A stretch of DNA of 64,000 bases, from the NCBI GenBank assembly GCA_003553485.1, contig PWEJ01000077.1:1-64000 (forward strand). Direction: 5' to 3'. Of this stretch, positions 35,283 through 44,339 are shown one piece after another (the first letter of the stretch is position 1; every line of letters starts with the position of its first letter). Below the pieces are notes generated by a model that worked only from the letters and a program-made list of their open reading frames with translations, was not told the DNA's origin and did not search any database. The translations under genes were made by a program, and so were the position numbers. Source of the DNA: Halanaerobiaceae bacterium (GTDB lineage Bacteria > Bacillota > Halanaerobiia > Halanaerobiales > Halarsenatibacteraceae).

Positions 35283-37169
35283 ATGTCAGAGCTCTTAAAA
35301 GAAATAAATAATCCCGGTGATTTAAAAAACTTAAACAGAGAAGAACTAGAAAAATTAGCTGAGGAAGTTAGGGAGTTTCTTATCTGTACAGTGGCTGAGA
35401 CTGGAGGTCATTTGGCCTCTAATTTAGGAGTCGTGGAGTTAACAATAGCGCTCCATCGCCATCTAGAAAGCCCTAAGGATAAAATAGTTTGGGATGTTGG
35501 ACATCAGTGTTACACACATAAAATATTAACCGGTCGAAGGAATAAAATGACTACAATAAGATGTTATCAGGGATTAAGCGGTTTCCCCAAGTTTAGCGAG
35601 AGCAAACATGACATTATCGAAACAGGTCATAGTGGGACTTCTATTTCTTCAGCTCTGGGATTAGCACGAGCTCGAGAACATAAAGGTAGTAATGAACGCA
35701 TTTATTGTGTAATTGGAGATGGGGCAATTACTGGTGGAATGGCCTTTGAGGCTTTAAACCATGCCGGTGATTTAGATACCAATATGAAAGTTATCTTAAA
35801 TGACAATGAGATGTCTATATCCCCAAATGTTGGGGCTTTATCGAGCTATTTATCCCGTCTGAGGACCGACCCCGGCATTAGAAAAATCTCTGATGATGTA
35901 GCAGAATTGGTCAATTCAATACCTGGCATAGGTTCTGGGGTCTCTAAAACTATGGATAAAGCCAAAGATAGCCTTAAATATATACTGGTACCAGGAATTT
36001 TATTCGAAGAGATGGGTTTTACCTATCTGGGTCCGGTGCCTGGCCATGATATTAAAGCACTCCTGGAAATTTTTAAACAGGCTGATCAGGTGGAAGGCCC
36101 TGTATTAATCCACGTTAATACAGTAAAGGGTAAAGGCTATCATCCAGCAGAAAGCTGTCCTAAAGATTATCATGGAGTGGGGCCCTTTAAAATTGAAAAT
36201 GGTGAGGCTGAAAAAAGTCGAGATAAGCCAACCTACAGTCAAATTTTTGGCAGGACCATGGTTGAACTGGGAGAACAAGATATGAGACTGGTTGGTATTA
36301 CAGCAGCAATGCCAGCAGGAACTGGCTTAAATATTTTCCAGGAAAAATTTCCTGATAGAGTATATGATGTGGGGATAGCTGAACAGCATGCTCTAACCTT
36401 CAGCGCGGGATTAGCCCGCGGTGGGGTAAGACCAGTAGTTGCCCTCTATTCTACCTTTTTACAGCGGGGATATGATCAGGTTATCCATGATCTCTGTCTG
36501 CAAAACCTGCCAGTTACAATAGCCATTGATAGGGCTGGAATAGTGGGTAGTGATGGAGAAACTCATCAGGGCCTATTTGATCTGTCCTTTCTCCGGGCTG
36601 TGCCCAATTTAACTTTGCTGGCCCCCAAGGATGAAAATGAACTGGTGCAGATGCTCTTCACTGCCTATCATCTTGATAGTCCCGCAGCAGTTAGATATCC
36701 CCGGGGAGAAGGAGAAGGAGTGGAAATTGACTGGAATCCTGAAGATCTACCTATAGGTAAAGGAGAAGTATTAAATAAAGGTGAAGATATTTTAATACTG
36801 GCTCTAGGCTCCAGGGTTTATCCAGCTATGGAAGCCAGCCGGATTCTAGAAAAGGAAGGATATTCTGTTACTCTATATAATGCCCGTTTTATCAAACCTC
36901 TACCTGAAGAAATTATTGAATTGGCTCAAAGGCATAAATATTTAGTGACAGTTGAAGAAAATGTCTTGGCTGGTGGTTTTGGCAGTGCTGTTCTGGAGTT
37001 TTTCAATAGCAAAAATATTTATAAACCAGTTTTAACTATCGGCCTTCCTGATGAATTTGTCACCCATGGGGGTCAGGAGCAGATGAGGAAAGAATATAAA
37101 ATTGACAGCCAGGGTATTTGTGAACAAATAAAAGGATTTATCAATAAAAATGATTTGGGGAAGAAATAG
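35283..37169 (+). CDS. dxs: 1-deoxy-D-xylulose-5-phosphate synthase
   Basis: 628 residues from ATG 35283 with GAGGTGG upstream (the GTG at 35274 lies within it). Thiamine diphosphate motif GDGAITGGMAFEALNHAG with the later NDNEMSISPNVG, transketolase pyrimidine domain AEQHALTFSAGLA and DRAGIVGSDGETHQG. It makes DXP from pyruvate and glyceraldehyde 3-phosphate, the first MEP-pathway step. The stop abuts the tlyA start without a gap. Confidence 0.97.
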   Translation: MSELLKEINNPGDLKNLNREELEKLAEEVREFLICTVAETGGHLASNLGVVELTIALHRHLESPKDKIVWDVGHQCYTHKILTGRRNKMTTIRCYQGLSGFPKFSESKHDIIETGHSGTSISSALGLARAREHKGSNERIYCVIGDGAITGGMAFEALNHAGDLDTNMKVILNDNEMSISPNVGALSSYLSRLRTDPGIRKISDDVAELVNSIPGIGSGVSKTMDKAKDSLKYILVPGILFEEMGFTYLGPVPGHDIKALLEIFKQADQVEGPVLIHVNTVKGKGYHPAESCPKDYHGVGPFKIENGEAEKSRDKPTYSQIFGRTMVELGEQDMRLVGITAAMPAGTGLNIFQEKFPDRVYDVGIAEQHALTFSAGLARGGVRPVVALYSTFLQRGYDQVIHDLCLQNLPVTIAIDRAGIVGSDGETHQGLFDLSFLRAVPNLTLLAPKDENELVQMLFTAYHLDSPAAVRYPRGEGEGVEIDWNPEDLPIGKGEVLNKGEDILILALGSRVYPAMEASRILEKEGYSVTLYNARFIKPLPEEIIELAQRHKYLVTVEENVLAGGFGSAVLEFFNSKNIYKPVLTIGLPDEFVTHGGQEQMRKEYKIDSQGICEQIKGFINKNDLGKK

Positions 37170-38015
37170 ATGAGCAAGAAAGAAAGGTTAGATATTTTAC
37201 TGGCAGAAAGAGATTATTACCGCAGTCGCAGTCAGGCCAAAAGAGCTATTATGGCCGGAGAAGTAAAGGTAAATAATGAAATAGTCGATAAAGCAGGGAC
37301 AAAAATTGATAGTCAGGCTAAAATAGAAATCAAGGAAAAACCCCCTTACGTAAGTAGAGGGGGCAAAAAGCTTAAAAAAGCTCTAACAGCCTTTGCCATT
37401 GAGGTCCAGGACAAAATAGCTCTGGATATTGGCTCTTCTACCGGTGGTTTTACTGATTGCCTCTTGCAGGAGGGAGCCAGAGAAGTTTATGCTGTTGATA
37501 GTGGAACAAATCAATTAGCATGGAAGTTAAGGAAGGATGAGCGGGTTAAGGTTTTTGAGCAGACAAAATTTCATGAATTAAAACCAGGAGATCTACCAGC
37601 AGTATTTCAGCTGGTTACCGTCGATGTCTCATTTATTTCTCTGGGTTTAATCCTGCCTGTGGCCGTTAATTTTATGCAAAGGGGAGCAGATATAATAGCT
37701 TTGATTAAACCGCAATTTGAAGCTGGGCCTGATAAGGTAGGTAAAGGTGGGGTAGTAAAGGATACCTCAATTCAGATAGAGGTTATAGAAAAGATTTTAA
37801 TTCAATCCCTGGAGTTAGGCATAGAGCCTAAAAACTTAAGCTATTCACCGATAACTGGTGCTTCAGCAGGGAATAGAGAATTTCTTTTTCAAGGAATTTA
37901 TCAGCCAGCTAAAATAGATGACTTGAACCAAAATAAAGATAAAATAATTACCGATTGGCAGGATAAAATTGTGGCAACTGTAACTAAAGCCCAGCATGAA
38001 CTGGGGAGGGGCTGA
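37170..38015 (+). CDS. tlyA: TlyA family rRNA 2'-O-methyltransferase / hemolysin-like
   Basis: 281 residues. N-terminal S4 RNA-binding domain (RLDILLAERDYYRSRSQAKRAI), linker YVSRGGKKLKKAL, and FtsJ-like methyltransferase with ALDIGSSTGGFTDCLLQ as the SAM loop, then VDVSFISL and IKPQFEAG. It methylates ribosomal RNA riboses; the hemolysin label is historical. It directly follows dxs, and its stop lies six bases before the proposed nadK start. Confidence 0.94.
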   Translation: MSKKERLDILLAERDYYRSRSQAKRAIMAGEVKVNNEIVDKAGTKIDSQAKIEIKEKPPYVSRGGKKLKKALTAFAIEVQDKIALDIGSSTGGFTDCLLQEGAREVYAVDSGTNQLAWKLRKDERVKVFEQTKFHELKPGDLPAVFQLVTVDVSFISLGLILPVAVNFMQRGADIIALIKPQFEAGPDKVGKGGVVKDTSIQIEVIEKILIQSLELGIEPKNLSYSPITGASAGNREFLFQGIYQPAKIDDLNQNKDKIITDWQDKIVATVTKAQHELGRG

Positions 38016-38020
38016 TTTTT

Positions 38021-38878
38021 ATTGCAACTTTTGGTATAATAATAAATACAAAAAAAGAGCAGGCTAAAAATTTAGCACTGGAGTTGCTGGACTATTTAGA
38101 CCAAAAATCTGTTTCTTATATTTTAGAAGAAAAATCCAGTAATGTTTTGTTAGCTGATTATAGAACGGCCACCATTCCAGAACTTAAAGAGGAGATTGAC
38201 TATTTAATTCTTCTCGGTGGTGATGGAACTCTTCTGCGGGCAGCTAGATATTTTTGTGGTACCGGAATACCTCTGTTGGGCATCAATGTTGGCAGTCTGG
38301 GTTTTATGACAGTAATTGAGAAAAATAATTATAAAAAAGCCGTGGAAAAAATATTGGCTGATGAGTTTACCATAGAAAATAGAATGATGTTAACGGCAGA
38401 GGTCTATCGTTCGCAGAAACAGGTTTATAAGACCTTCGGTTTAAATGATGTTGTTATCAGCAGGGGTGCAAGCTTTAAACTAATAGGCATTGAGTTATAT
38501 ATAAACGATGAATTTATCAGCAATTATGAAGGTGATGGCTTACTGGTTGCTACTCCCACTGGTTCCACAGCTTATTCTCTTTCGGCAGGAGGTCCTATTG
38601 TTCATCCAAAGCTTAAGGCTATGTTAATCACCCCAATCTGCCCCCATAATCTCTTTATGCGCCCGATGGTTATTGGAGATGATGATGAAGTAATGGTTAA
38701 CTTGAAGATACCAGGTAAAAAAATGCATATTTCCACTGATGGCAGAGCTAATTTAGAGCTGCAAAATGGTGATAAAATTAAAATTAAAAAATCCTGCCAG
38801 GAAGTAACATTAATAAGATTCCCCGAGAGAAATTTTTATCAAATTTTACGAGAAAAGATGAAGGTTGATATGCCTTAG
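38021..38878 (+). CDS. nadK: NAD kinase, apparently with an ATT start codon
   Basis: 285 residues if begun at ATT 38021, giving (M)ATFGIIINTKKEQAKNLA, which matches the NAD kinase N-terminus. No ATG, GTG or TTG exists in frame before TTG 38084, which would delete this first strand. GGGGAGGGG (38003-38011) lies about 10 bases before the ATT. Kinase motifs are intact: GGDGTLLRAAR, NDVVISRG, TPTGSTAYSLSAGGPIVHP. It phosphorylates NAD to NADP. CTG 38012 or ATT 38015 are other candidates. Confidence 0.88.
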   Translation: MATFGIIINTKKEQAKNLALELLDYLDQKSVSYILEEKSSNVLLADYRTATIPELKEEIDYLILLGGDGTLLRAARYFCGTGIPLLGINVGSLGFMTVIEKNNYKKAVEKILADEFTIENRMMLTAEVYRSQKQVYKTFGLNDVVISRGASFKLIGIELYINDEFISNYEGDGLLVATPTGSTAYSLSAGGPIVHPKLKAMLITPICPHNLFMRPMVIGDDDEVMVNLKIPGKKMHISTDGRANLELQNGDKIKIKKSCQEVTLIRFPERNFYQILREKMKVDMP

Positions 38879-38903
38879 AACTTCAAATTCAGGAGGTAAG
38901 TTT

Positions 38904-39356
38904 ATGAAAAGCAAAAGACATCTTAAGATTTTAAGCTTAATCAAAAATGAAAATATTTCAACTCAGGAGGAATTAGTGGCCCGCCTTCATGAAGAGGATA
39001 TCGAGGTTACTCAAGCTACAATATCCAGGGACATAAAGAATTTAGGTTTGATTAAGGTCCCTGATGGTGAGGGTGAGTATAAATATTCTCTGCCCAGCCG
39101 GAGGACTCAATCTGATATAGAGGGCTGGCTGCAGAAAATGTTCCAGGATTTTGTCACCGATATGGATTACAGTGAGAATATTATTGTCATAAAAACCATC
39201 AAAGGCACCGCTGGTGGGGTTGCCTCCACTCTGGATAACTACAGCTGGCAAAATGTGCTGGGAACAGTGGCAGGAGATAATACAGTGATGGTAGTGGTTA
39301 AACCGCCAGAAAAAGTTGAAGAAGTCTTTAATAATTTCAAAAAATTATTAGACTAA
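38904..39356 (+). CDS. argR: Arginine repressor ArgR/AhrC
   Basis: 150 residues from ATG 38904 behind AGGAGG. N-terminal winged helix (KRHLKILSLIKNENISTQEEL, TQATISRDIKNLGLIKV) and C-terminal arginine-binding/hexamerisation domain (IKTIKGTAGGVASTLD, GTVAGDNTVMVVV). It senses arginine and can repress biosynthesis or activate catabolism. Standard position before recN; it may also act on the arc operon about 4 kb downstream, though I see no clear ARG box there. Confidence 0.95.
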   Translation: MKSKRHLKILSLIKNENISTQEELVARLHEEDIEVTQATISRDIKNLGLIKVPDGEGEYKYSLPSRRTQSDIEGWLQKMFQDFVTDMDYSENIIVIKTIKGTAGGVASTLDNYSWQNVLGTVAGDNTVMVVVKPPEKVEEVFNNFKKLLD

Positions 39357-39386
39357 TCAAATTAAAGAGAACCGGAGGGTAAGCCT

Positions 39387-39923
39387 ATGCTGGGAGATTT
39401 ACAGGTGAAAAATTTTGCTATAATTGATAACCTCTCCCTTTCCTTTGCCGAGGGATTAAATATCTTAACCGGTGAAACAGGTGCTGGCAAATCTATTATA
39501 ATTGGGGCTTTAGAGATGCTTTTCGGTTCTCGGGCTTCTCGGGAAATAATTAAAGATGGCAAAGAAGCTGCGTATATAGAAGCCAGCTATTTCTTCTCGG
39601 AAAGAGAAGAAATAACCAGGTTATTAGAAAGGGCTGGTATTGAGAATGACCCTGAGTCTTTAATTTTAACCCGAGAAATCAGAAGGAGTGGCAGGAATCG
39701 TTGTCGGATCAATGGTCAGCTTGTACCTCTTAAGCTAATCAAAGAAATTTCTTCTTATTTAGTTGATATTCATGGTCAGCATGAACATCAAAATTTGCTT
39801 AATAGCAGTTATCATCTGGATATATTAGATGAGTTGTTGCCAGCTGAGGGAAAAAAATTGCTGGCAGCAATGGAAAAAAACTATGGCCGGTTAGAGAAAT
39901 TAACAGATAAAAAGAGCAATTAG
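39387..39923 (+). pseudogene. recN: recN, N-terminal part (frameshifted)
   Basis: 178 residues: Walker A GETGAGKS (29-36), then IDNLSLSFAEGLNILTG and the conserved VDIHGQHEHQNLL. RecN is an SMC-like ATPase in double-strand-break repair, normally 550-570 residues. The frame ends at TAG 39921 within the start of the coiled coil, and the rest of RecN continues in another frame. Adding one A to the five-A run at 39909-39913 restores one chain of about 566 residues. Either a real mutation, a sequencing error or, less likely, recoding. Confidence 0.9.
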
Positions 39924-39952
39924 AAAAAAAGAAGGAAGAAAGAGCTCGGAGA

Positions 39953-41086
39953 ATGGATATAATTGAATATCAATTGCAGGAGATTAATGAGGCAGATCCT
40001 CAACCCGGTGAATGGAAAAAATTAAATAAAAAATTAAATAAGCTCAATAATTTAGAAAAGATTCATGAAATTACTGGAGGGGCCAGTGATGTAATCAGTG
40101 GCGATGATTTTCAAGAGAGTTCAATGTTAAATAAGCTTGGTAAAATCAAAGATGATTTAATCTCTTTAACAGATTATGATGAAGAATTAGCTGATATGGC
40201 TAAAATGGCGGGAGAAATATTTTCTTCACTCCAGGATTTAGGTTTTAGATTGAGAAACTATTATGAAGAGCAAAATTATAATCAAGCTGAGACTAGAAAA
40301 ATCAGACAGCGATTGGATTTGCTCAACAATTTACGCAGCAAATATGGCGAGAATATCGAGGAAATACTGGCCTTTCGCGATGAAATTCTAAAAGAGAAGG
40401 AAGAATTGTCAAGTCTGGAAGATAGGCTAAGTGAAGTAGAAAAGGAGCATCAAAAACTCTATAAAAAATGTCAGGAGATAGCCGATAAATTAACAGAGCA
40501 TCGACAGGAAGTGGCAAAATGGCTAGAGGAAAAGCTTATAGAGGAATTAGCCCAGCTGGCGATGAAGGAAGCCAGCTTTGAGGTTAAATTTTCTAGTAAA
40601 GAAAATCTATCACCCAGTGGCCAGGACCAGGTGGAATTTTTAATCTCTCCCAATCCGGGCCTGGAATTAAAAAAGTTAACCAGGATAGCTTCAGGGGGAG
40701 AAATTTCTCGAATCATGCTGGCCTTCAAATCCATCATTGCCGGCTTTGATAAAGTACAGACTTTAATTTTTGATGAAGTTGATGCAGGTGTGGGAGGAGA
40801 AACTGCTCAGCAAATGGCTAACCGGCTTTTTAAAATTAGTACCAGGCGGCAGGTAATTTGTATTACTCATCTGCCTCAAATAGCCAGTATGGCTGATAGG
40901 CATTTTTATATTGAAAAAATTACCACTGACAAGAATAAAGTTACCACAAAGATAAATAAATTAACGGAGAAAAAACGGCAGCAGGAGATTGCCAGGATGG
41001 TCGAAGGGGAGAGAAAAAGTGCCGCTGGTCTAAAACATGCCGATGAAATGTTAGCTAGAGCGGAAAAAATCAAGTTAAATATTTAG
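39953..41086 (+). pseudogene. recN: recN, C-terminal part (frameshifted)
   Basis: 377 residues from the first ATG, though matching sequence (KEQLEKKKEERARR) is open from 39911. It carries the second half of the coiled coil and the C-terminal head: RIASGGEISRIMLAFK signature, TLIFDEVDAGVGGE Walker B, and ICITHLPQIASMADRHFYI. No ribosome site precedes 39953. It is useful only if fused with the N-terminal part. It ends seven bases before the sigma-H promoter of spo0A. Confidence 0.9.
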
Positions 41087-41092
41087 TTTTAG

Positions 41093-41119
41093 GCAGGAAT
41101 ATCAAAAATAATACAGAAT
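41093..41119 (+). promoter_or_regulatory. Sigma-H promoter of spo0A
   Basis: GCAGGAATA (41093-41101), 11 bases, ACAGAAT (41113-41119) fits RnAGGAWWW-N11-RnnGAAT of sigma-H at every position. It is the only good promoter in the 134-base recN-spo0A gap; Bacillus spo0A also has a sigma-H promoter. Confidence 0.75.
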
Positions 41120-41220
41120 AATTTATAATAATAGAGATAATTACAATAATCCTGTGAATTTAATTTGGGGTTAGCCTATTATATGTCTACTATACCAAAT
41201 AGGTGACATCTTGAGGGGGT

Positions 41221-42030
41221 ATGATGATGGTAGAAAAAATTGAGCTAGCTATAATTGATGATGACAGAGAATTTTGTGAGATCATGGAAGAATTCTTTGT
41301 AGGCAGAGAGGATTTTTCTTTAACAGGTATAGCCAATGAAGCAGAAGCTGGCATAGAGTTGGTTAAAAAGAAAAAACCTGATGCTTTAGTTTTAGACCTT
41401 ATAATGCCTGAAAAGGATGGAGTAGAAGTTTTAAAGCAGCTTAAGGAAATGAATTTGCACACGGAGATAAAAATTGTTGTTCTAACTGCCTTTGGCAAGG
41501 AAAAGATCATCAAAGAGGTTAGTAAACTAGGGGCAGATTATTACATAATGAAACCTTTCTCCCTGGAAAAACTAGCCGACAGGTTAATCCAATTACAGGG
41601 CAAAGATGATGATTATTCCATACCAAAAGAGGTTAATCTACTTAAAGATAAAGACTTTAACGAGGAAGAGGAATCTGAACCCGACATTGAAGTTCAAATA
41701 TCAGAGGTGCTCCATAGATTGGGGGTGCCAGCTCACATAAAGGGATATTTATATCTAAGAGAAGCTATTAAACTGGTGGTAGAGGATATACAAAAAATGG
41801 GAGCTGTTACCAAGGAATTATACCCATCTGTAGCCGATAACTTTGAAACTACTCCCAGTAGAGTGGAGAGAGCTATAAGGCATGCTATTGATGTAGCCTG
41901 GGAAAAAGGTGAAAAAGAAGAAGTAAAAAATTATTTTGGCAATACTTTAACCAGCTCCAGTGGCAAACCAACTAACTCCCAATTTATTGCTAAGATAGCA
42001 GACCGTTTGCGTTTAGAAATGAAGAAATAA
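41221..42030 (+). CDS. spo0A: Sporulation master regulator Spo0A
   Basis: 269 residues (ATG at 41221, 41224 or 41227 all possible behind GAGGGGG). Receiver domain with acidic pocket IIDDDREF and phospho-acceptor D59 (VLDLIMPEKDG), then a linker and Spo0A C-terminal domain: HRLGVPAHIKGYLYLREAI, YPSVADNFETTPSRVERAIR and HAIDVAWEKG. It binds 0A boxes when phosphorylated. Usual place after recN, but spoIVB, which lies between them in Bacillus and clostridia, is missing. Confidence 0.96.
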   Translation: MMMVEKIELAIIDDDREFCEIMEEFFVGREDFSLTGIANEAEAGIELVKKKKPDALVLDLIMPEKDGVEVLKQLKEMNLHTEIKIVVLTAFGKEKIIKEVSKLGADYYIMKPFSLEKLADRLIQLQGKDDDYSIPKEVNLLKDKDFNEEEESEPDIEVQISEVLHRLGVPAHIKGYLYLREAIKLVVEDIQKMGAVTKELYPSVADNFETTPSRVERAIRHAIDVAWEKGEKEEVKNYFGNTLTSSSGKPTNSQFIAKIADRLRLEMKK

Positions 42031-42054
42031 TTAATATAACATAATAATAGATTA

Positions 42055-42084
42055 AAAACTCCACTCAGGTGAGTGGAGTTTTTT
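42055..42084 (+). terminator. Terminator after spo0A
   Basis: AAAACTCCACTC (42055-42066), loop aggt, GAGTGGAGTTTT (42071-42082), then TT. Perfect 12-bp stem. Confidence 0.92.
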
Positions 42085-42106
42085 AGCTGCAAAAGGGTGG
42101 TATTAC

Positions 42107-42922
42107 ATGACAAATAAACAGGAAGATCTAATTATTGAGAAAATGGCCGAGTTTGGTTTTACTAAATATGAAGCTAAGACCTATATTGCTCTCTTAGAGA
42201 CCAATAAAATTAGCGCTTATGAAATTAGCAAAAGATCGGGAGTTCCTCAGTCTAAAATCTATGAAACAGTTAAAAATTTAGTTCAGGAGGGAGTTATTAT
42301 TGCCCAGGATGAAAATCCTGTTCTCTACTCTCCGCTGCCTCTAAAAGAATTTATTGAACGTTATCGCAATAAAATGGAGAAGAATTTAAATATTTTAGAA
42401 GAGGGTTTAAATAAAATTAGCCAGGGAAGTACCATTGATTATATGTGGCACTTTGAGGGAAGAGAAAATTGTTTGACTAAAATTAAGAAAATCATTAATA
42501 ATGCCCAAAAAAGAATAGCCCTGGAGATCTGGGAGCAGGAATATAATCAGTTACAGGAAGAGTTGGAGGAAGCATCTGAACGAGGAGTTAAAATAATTAT
42601 TATATTCTATGGGGAGGAGATAGATTTAGCAGGAGAGATCTATTATCATCGCCTGGAAAATTTACAGAGTTATACCACAAAACAGGGTCGCTGGTTAACA
42701 ATACTTGCTGATAGACAGGATTGCTTTTTTAGTTCCTTTGCCCCGGAAAGCACTGATGGAATTTGGAGTCAAAATCAGGCCTTTATGTTGATGGCAGAGA
42801 GTTTTATCTCTCATGATATCTATATAGCAGAAATTTATGATAAGTTTGGCAAGGAATTAGACCAGGAATTTGGGGCTAATTTAGATAATCTGCGGCAAAA
42901 AATAAAGCGCTATTTAAATTAG
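42107..42922 (+). CDS. TrmB-family transcriptional regulator
   Basis: 271 residues. N-terminal winged helix EFGFTKYEAKTYIALLETN and YEISKRSGVPQSKIYETVKNL is the TrmB signature; the C-terminal half (from about 110) is a phospholipase-D-like ligand domain (MWHFEGRENCLTKIKKII). In relatives, sugars or other ligands alter DNA binding. It lies immediately before the arcABC operon, from which a strong promoter and palindrome separate it, so local control of arginine catabolism is plausible but inferred. Confidence 0.88.
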   Translation: MTNKQEDLIIEKMAEFGFTKYEAKTYIALLETNKISAYEISKRSGVPQSKIYETVKNLVQEGVIIAQDENPVLYSPLPLKEFIERYRNKMEKNLNILEEGLNKISQGSTIDYMWHFEGRENCLTKIKKIINNAQKRIALEIWEQEYNQLQEELEEASERGVKIIIIFYGEEIDLAGEIYYHRLENLQSYTTKQGRWLTILADRQDCFFSSFAPESTDGIWSQNQAFMLMAESFISHDIYIAEIYDKFGKELDQEFGANLDNLRQKIKRYLN

Positions 42923-42968
42923 CAGTTTTTTAACCCTTTGCTTTCTGGTTGATAGTTTTACCGAAGGC

Positions 42969-42997
42969 TTGACAAGTAAAATATAAAATAATATACT
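42969..42997 (+). promoter_or_regulatory. Promoter of the arcABC operon
   Basis: TTGACA (42969-42974), 17 bases, TATACT (42992-42997). Close to consensus; the leader to arcA is about 75 bases. Confidence 0.8.
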
Positions 42998-42998
42998 T

Positions 42999-43010
42999 TT
43001 AATATATTAA
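42999..43010 (+). promoter_or_regulatory. Palindrome over the arc transcription start
   Basis: TTAATATATTAA is a perfect 12-base palindrome two bases after the -10 box. It could be an operator for the TrmB-family regulator or ArgR, but AT-only palindromes arise by chance. Confidence 0.4.
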
Positions 43011-43079
43011 CTACAAGAGTTGTTACTAAGTTTTGTTTTTGGGATTTAATTATGTCGATCAGAGAGGGGAGTGTTAATC

Positions 43080-44312
43080 TTGTCAACTTTACCTCTGAAA
43101 ATAACCTCAGAAATTGGTGAACTGCGTAAAGTTTTGGTTCACCGCCCTGGTTTAGAAATTGAAAGATTAACCCCGGATTTGCTTTCTCGGTTATTATTTG
43201 ATGATATCCCTTATTTAAAAGCTGCTCGAAGAGAGCATGATTATTTTGTCAAATTACTTAGAGATAAGGGTGTAGAGGTTTTATATCTAGAAGAGTTAGC
43301 AGCAGAGGCTCTAGAAAAGCCAGAGGTGCGCCAGGAGTTTATGGAGCAGTTTTTGGATGAAGGAGGCATTGGTAACAAAGAGCGGCGTTTTTTAATTATG
43401 CGCTATCTTGATGATTTTTCTGTGCAGGAGATGATAATTAAGCTCATGGCCGGTATAAAAAAGAATGAAATTCCTGGATACCAAACTACCTCTTTGCACG
43501 ATAAAGCCACCAGGGATTATCCTTTTTTATTGGATCCCATGCCCAATCTATACTTTACTAGAGACCCCTTTGCTGTCATCGGGTCAGGAATTAGCCTAAA
43601 TCATATGCAGACTGATACCAGAAATAGAGAGACAATCTTTGCTGAATATATTTTCAATTTTCATCCTGAATATGGTGAAAAAGATATCCCTCGCTGGTAC
43701 AGCCGTTATGAAACCGATCCTCTTGAAGGGGGAGACCAGTTGGTCTTAAGTTCAGAGATTTTAGCGATTGGGATTTCACAGCGAACTCATCCCACGGCAA
43801 TCGAAAACTTTGCCAGTAGAATCCTGACAGCAAATCAAGGTTTCGACACTGTGCTGGCCTTTAAAATACCTGCTAGAAGAGCCTTTATGCATCTAGATAC
43901 GGTTTTCACTATGATCGATTATGACACCTTTACTATTCATGCTGAGATAGAAGGGCCTCTGGAAATCTATTCTCTGCGTTTTGATGGCAATAATAACCTA
44001 AAAATAAACCAGGAAACGGCAACTTTGCAGGAAATATTAAAAACCTATTTAGGTTTATACAATGTAAACCTGATACGCTGTGCTGGCGGGGACCCCATTG
44101 ACAGCGGTAGAGAACAGTGGAATGATGGTTCTAATACCCTGGCCATTGCTCCTGGAGAAGTTGTTGTCTATGAGAGAAACTATGTTACCAATAGACTATT
44201 AGAAGAGGCTGGGGTTAAGCTGAATGAGATACCCAGCTCTGAACTTTCTCGTGGTCGAGGAGGACCACGCTGCATGAGTATGCCCTTTTACCGAGAGCCA
44301 GTTGAAATTTAA
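43080..44312 (+). CDS. arcA: Arginine deiminase
   Basis: 410 residues from TTG 43080, well spaced from AGAGGGGAG; the GTG at 43071 is too close to that site. Guanidino-hydrolase motifs [37 protein letters not shown] and the catalytic Cys C398 in [12 protein letters not shown]. It hydrolyses arginine to citrulline and ammonia, the first step of ADI fermentation. First gene of arcABC, with ornithine transcarbamylase 27 bases on. Confidence 0.97.
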   Translation: MSTLPLKITSEIGELRKVLVHRPGLEIERLTPDLLSRLLFDDIPYLKAARREHDYFVKLLRDKGVEVLYLEELAAEALEKPEVRQEFMEQFLDEGGIGNKERRFLIMRYLDDFSVQEMIIKLMAGIKKNEIPGYQTTSLHDKATRDYPFLLDPMPNLYFTRDPFAVIGSGISLNHMQTDTRNRETIFAEYIFNFHPEYGEKDIPRWYSRYETDPLEGGDQLVLSSEILAIGISQRTHPTAIENFASRILTANQGFDTVLAFKIPARRAFMHLDTVFTMIDYDTFTIHAEIEGPLEIYSLRFDGNNNLKINQETATLQEILKTYLGLYNVNLIRCAGGDPIDSGREQWNDGSNTLAIAPGEVVVYERNYVTNRLLEEAGVKLNEIPSSELSRGRGGPRCMSMPFYREPVEI

Positions 44313-44339
44313 GAATAACTACAACAGGAGGTTTTATTA

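Noticed and set aside
39907-39914. Programmed -1 frameshift site in recN
   Set aside because: The sequence T-AAA-AAG resembles a slippery heptamer, but the first slip would place the P-site codon on TAA, a poor match, and no upstream ribosome-site-like or downstream hairpin signal is evident. A one-base loss in an A-run is simpler.
42923-43079. ARG box for ArgR in the arc leader
   Set aside because: Only the generic AT palindrome is visible; no convincing ArgR-type 18-base site.
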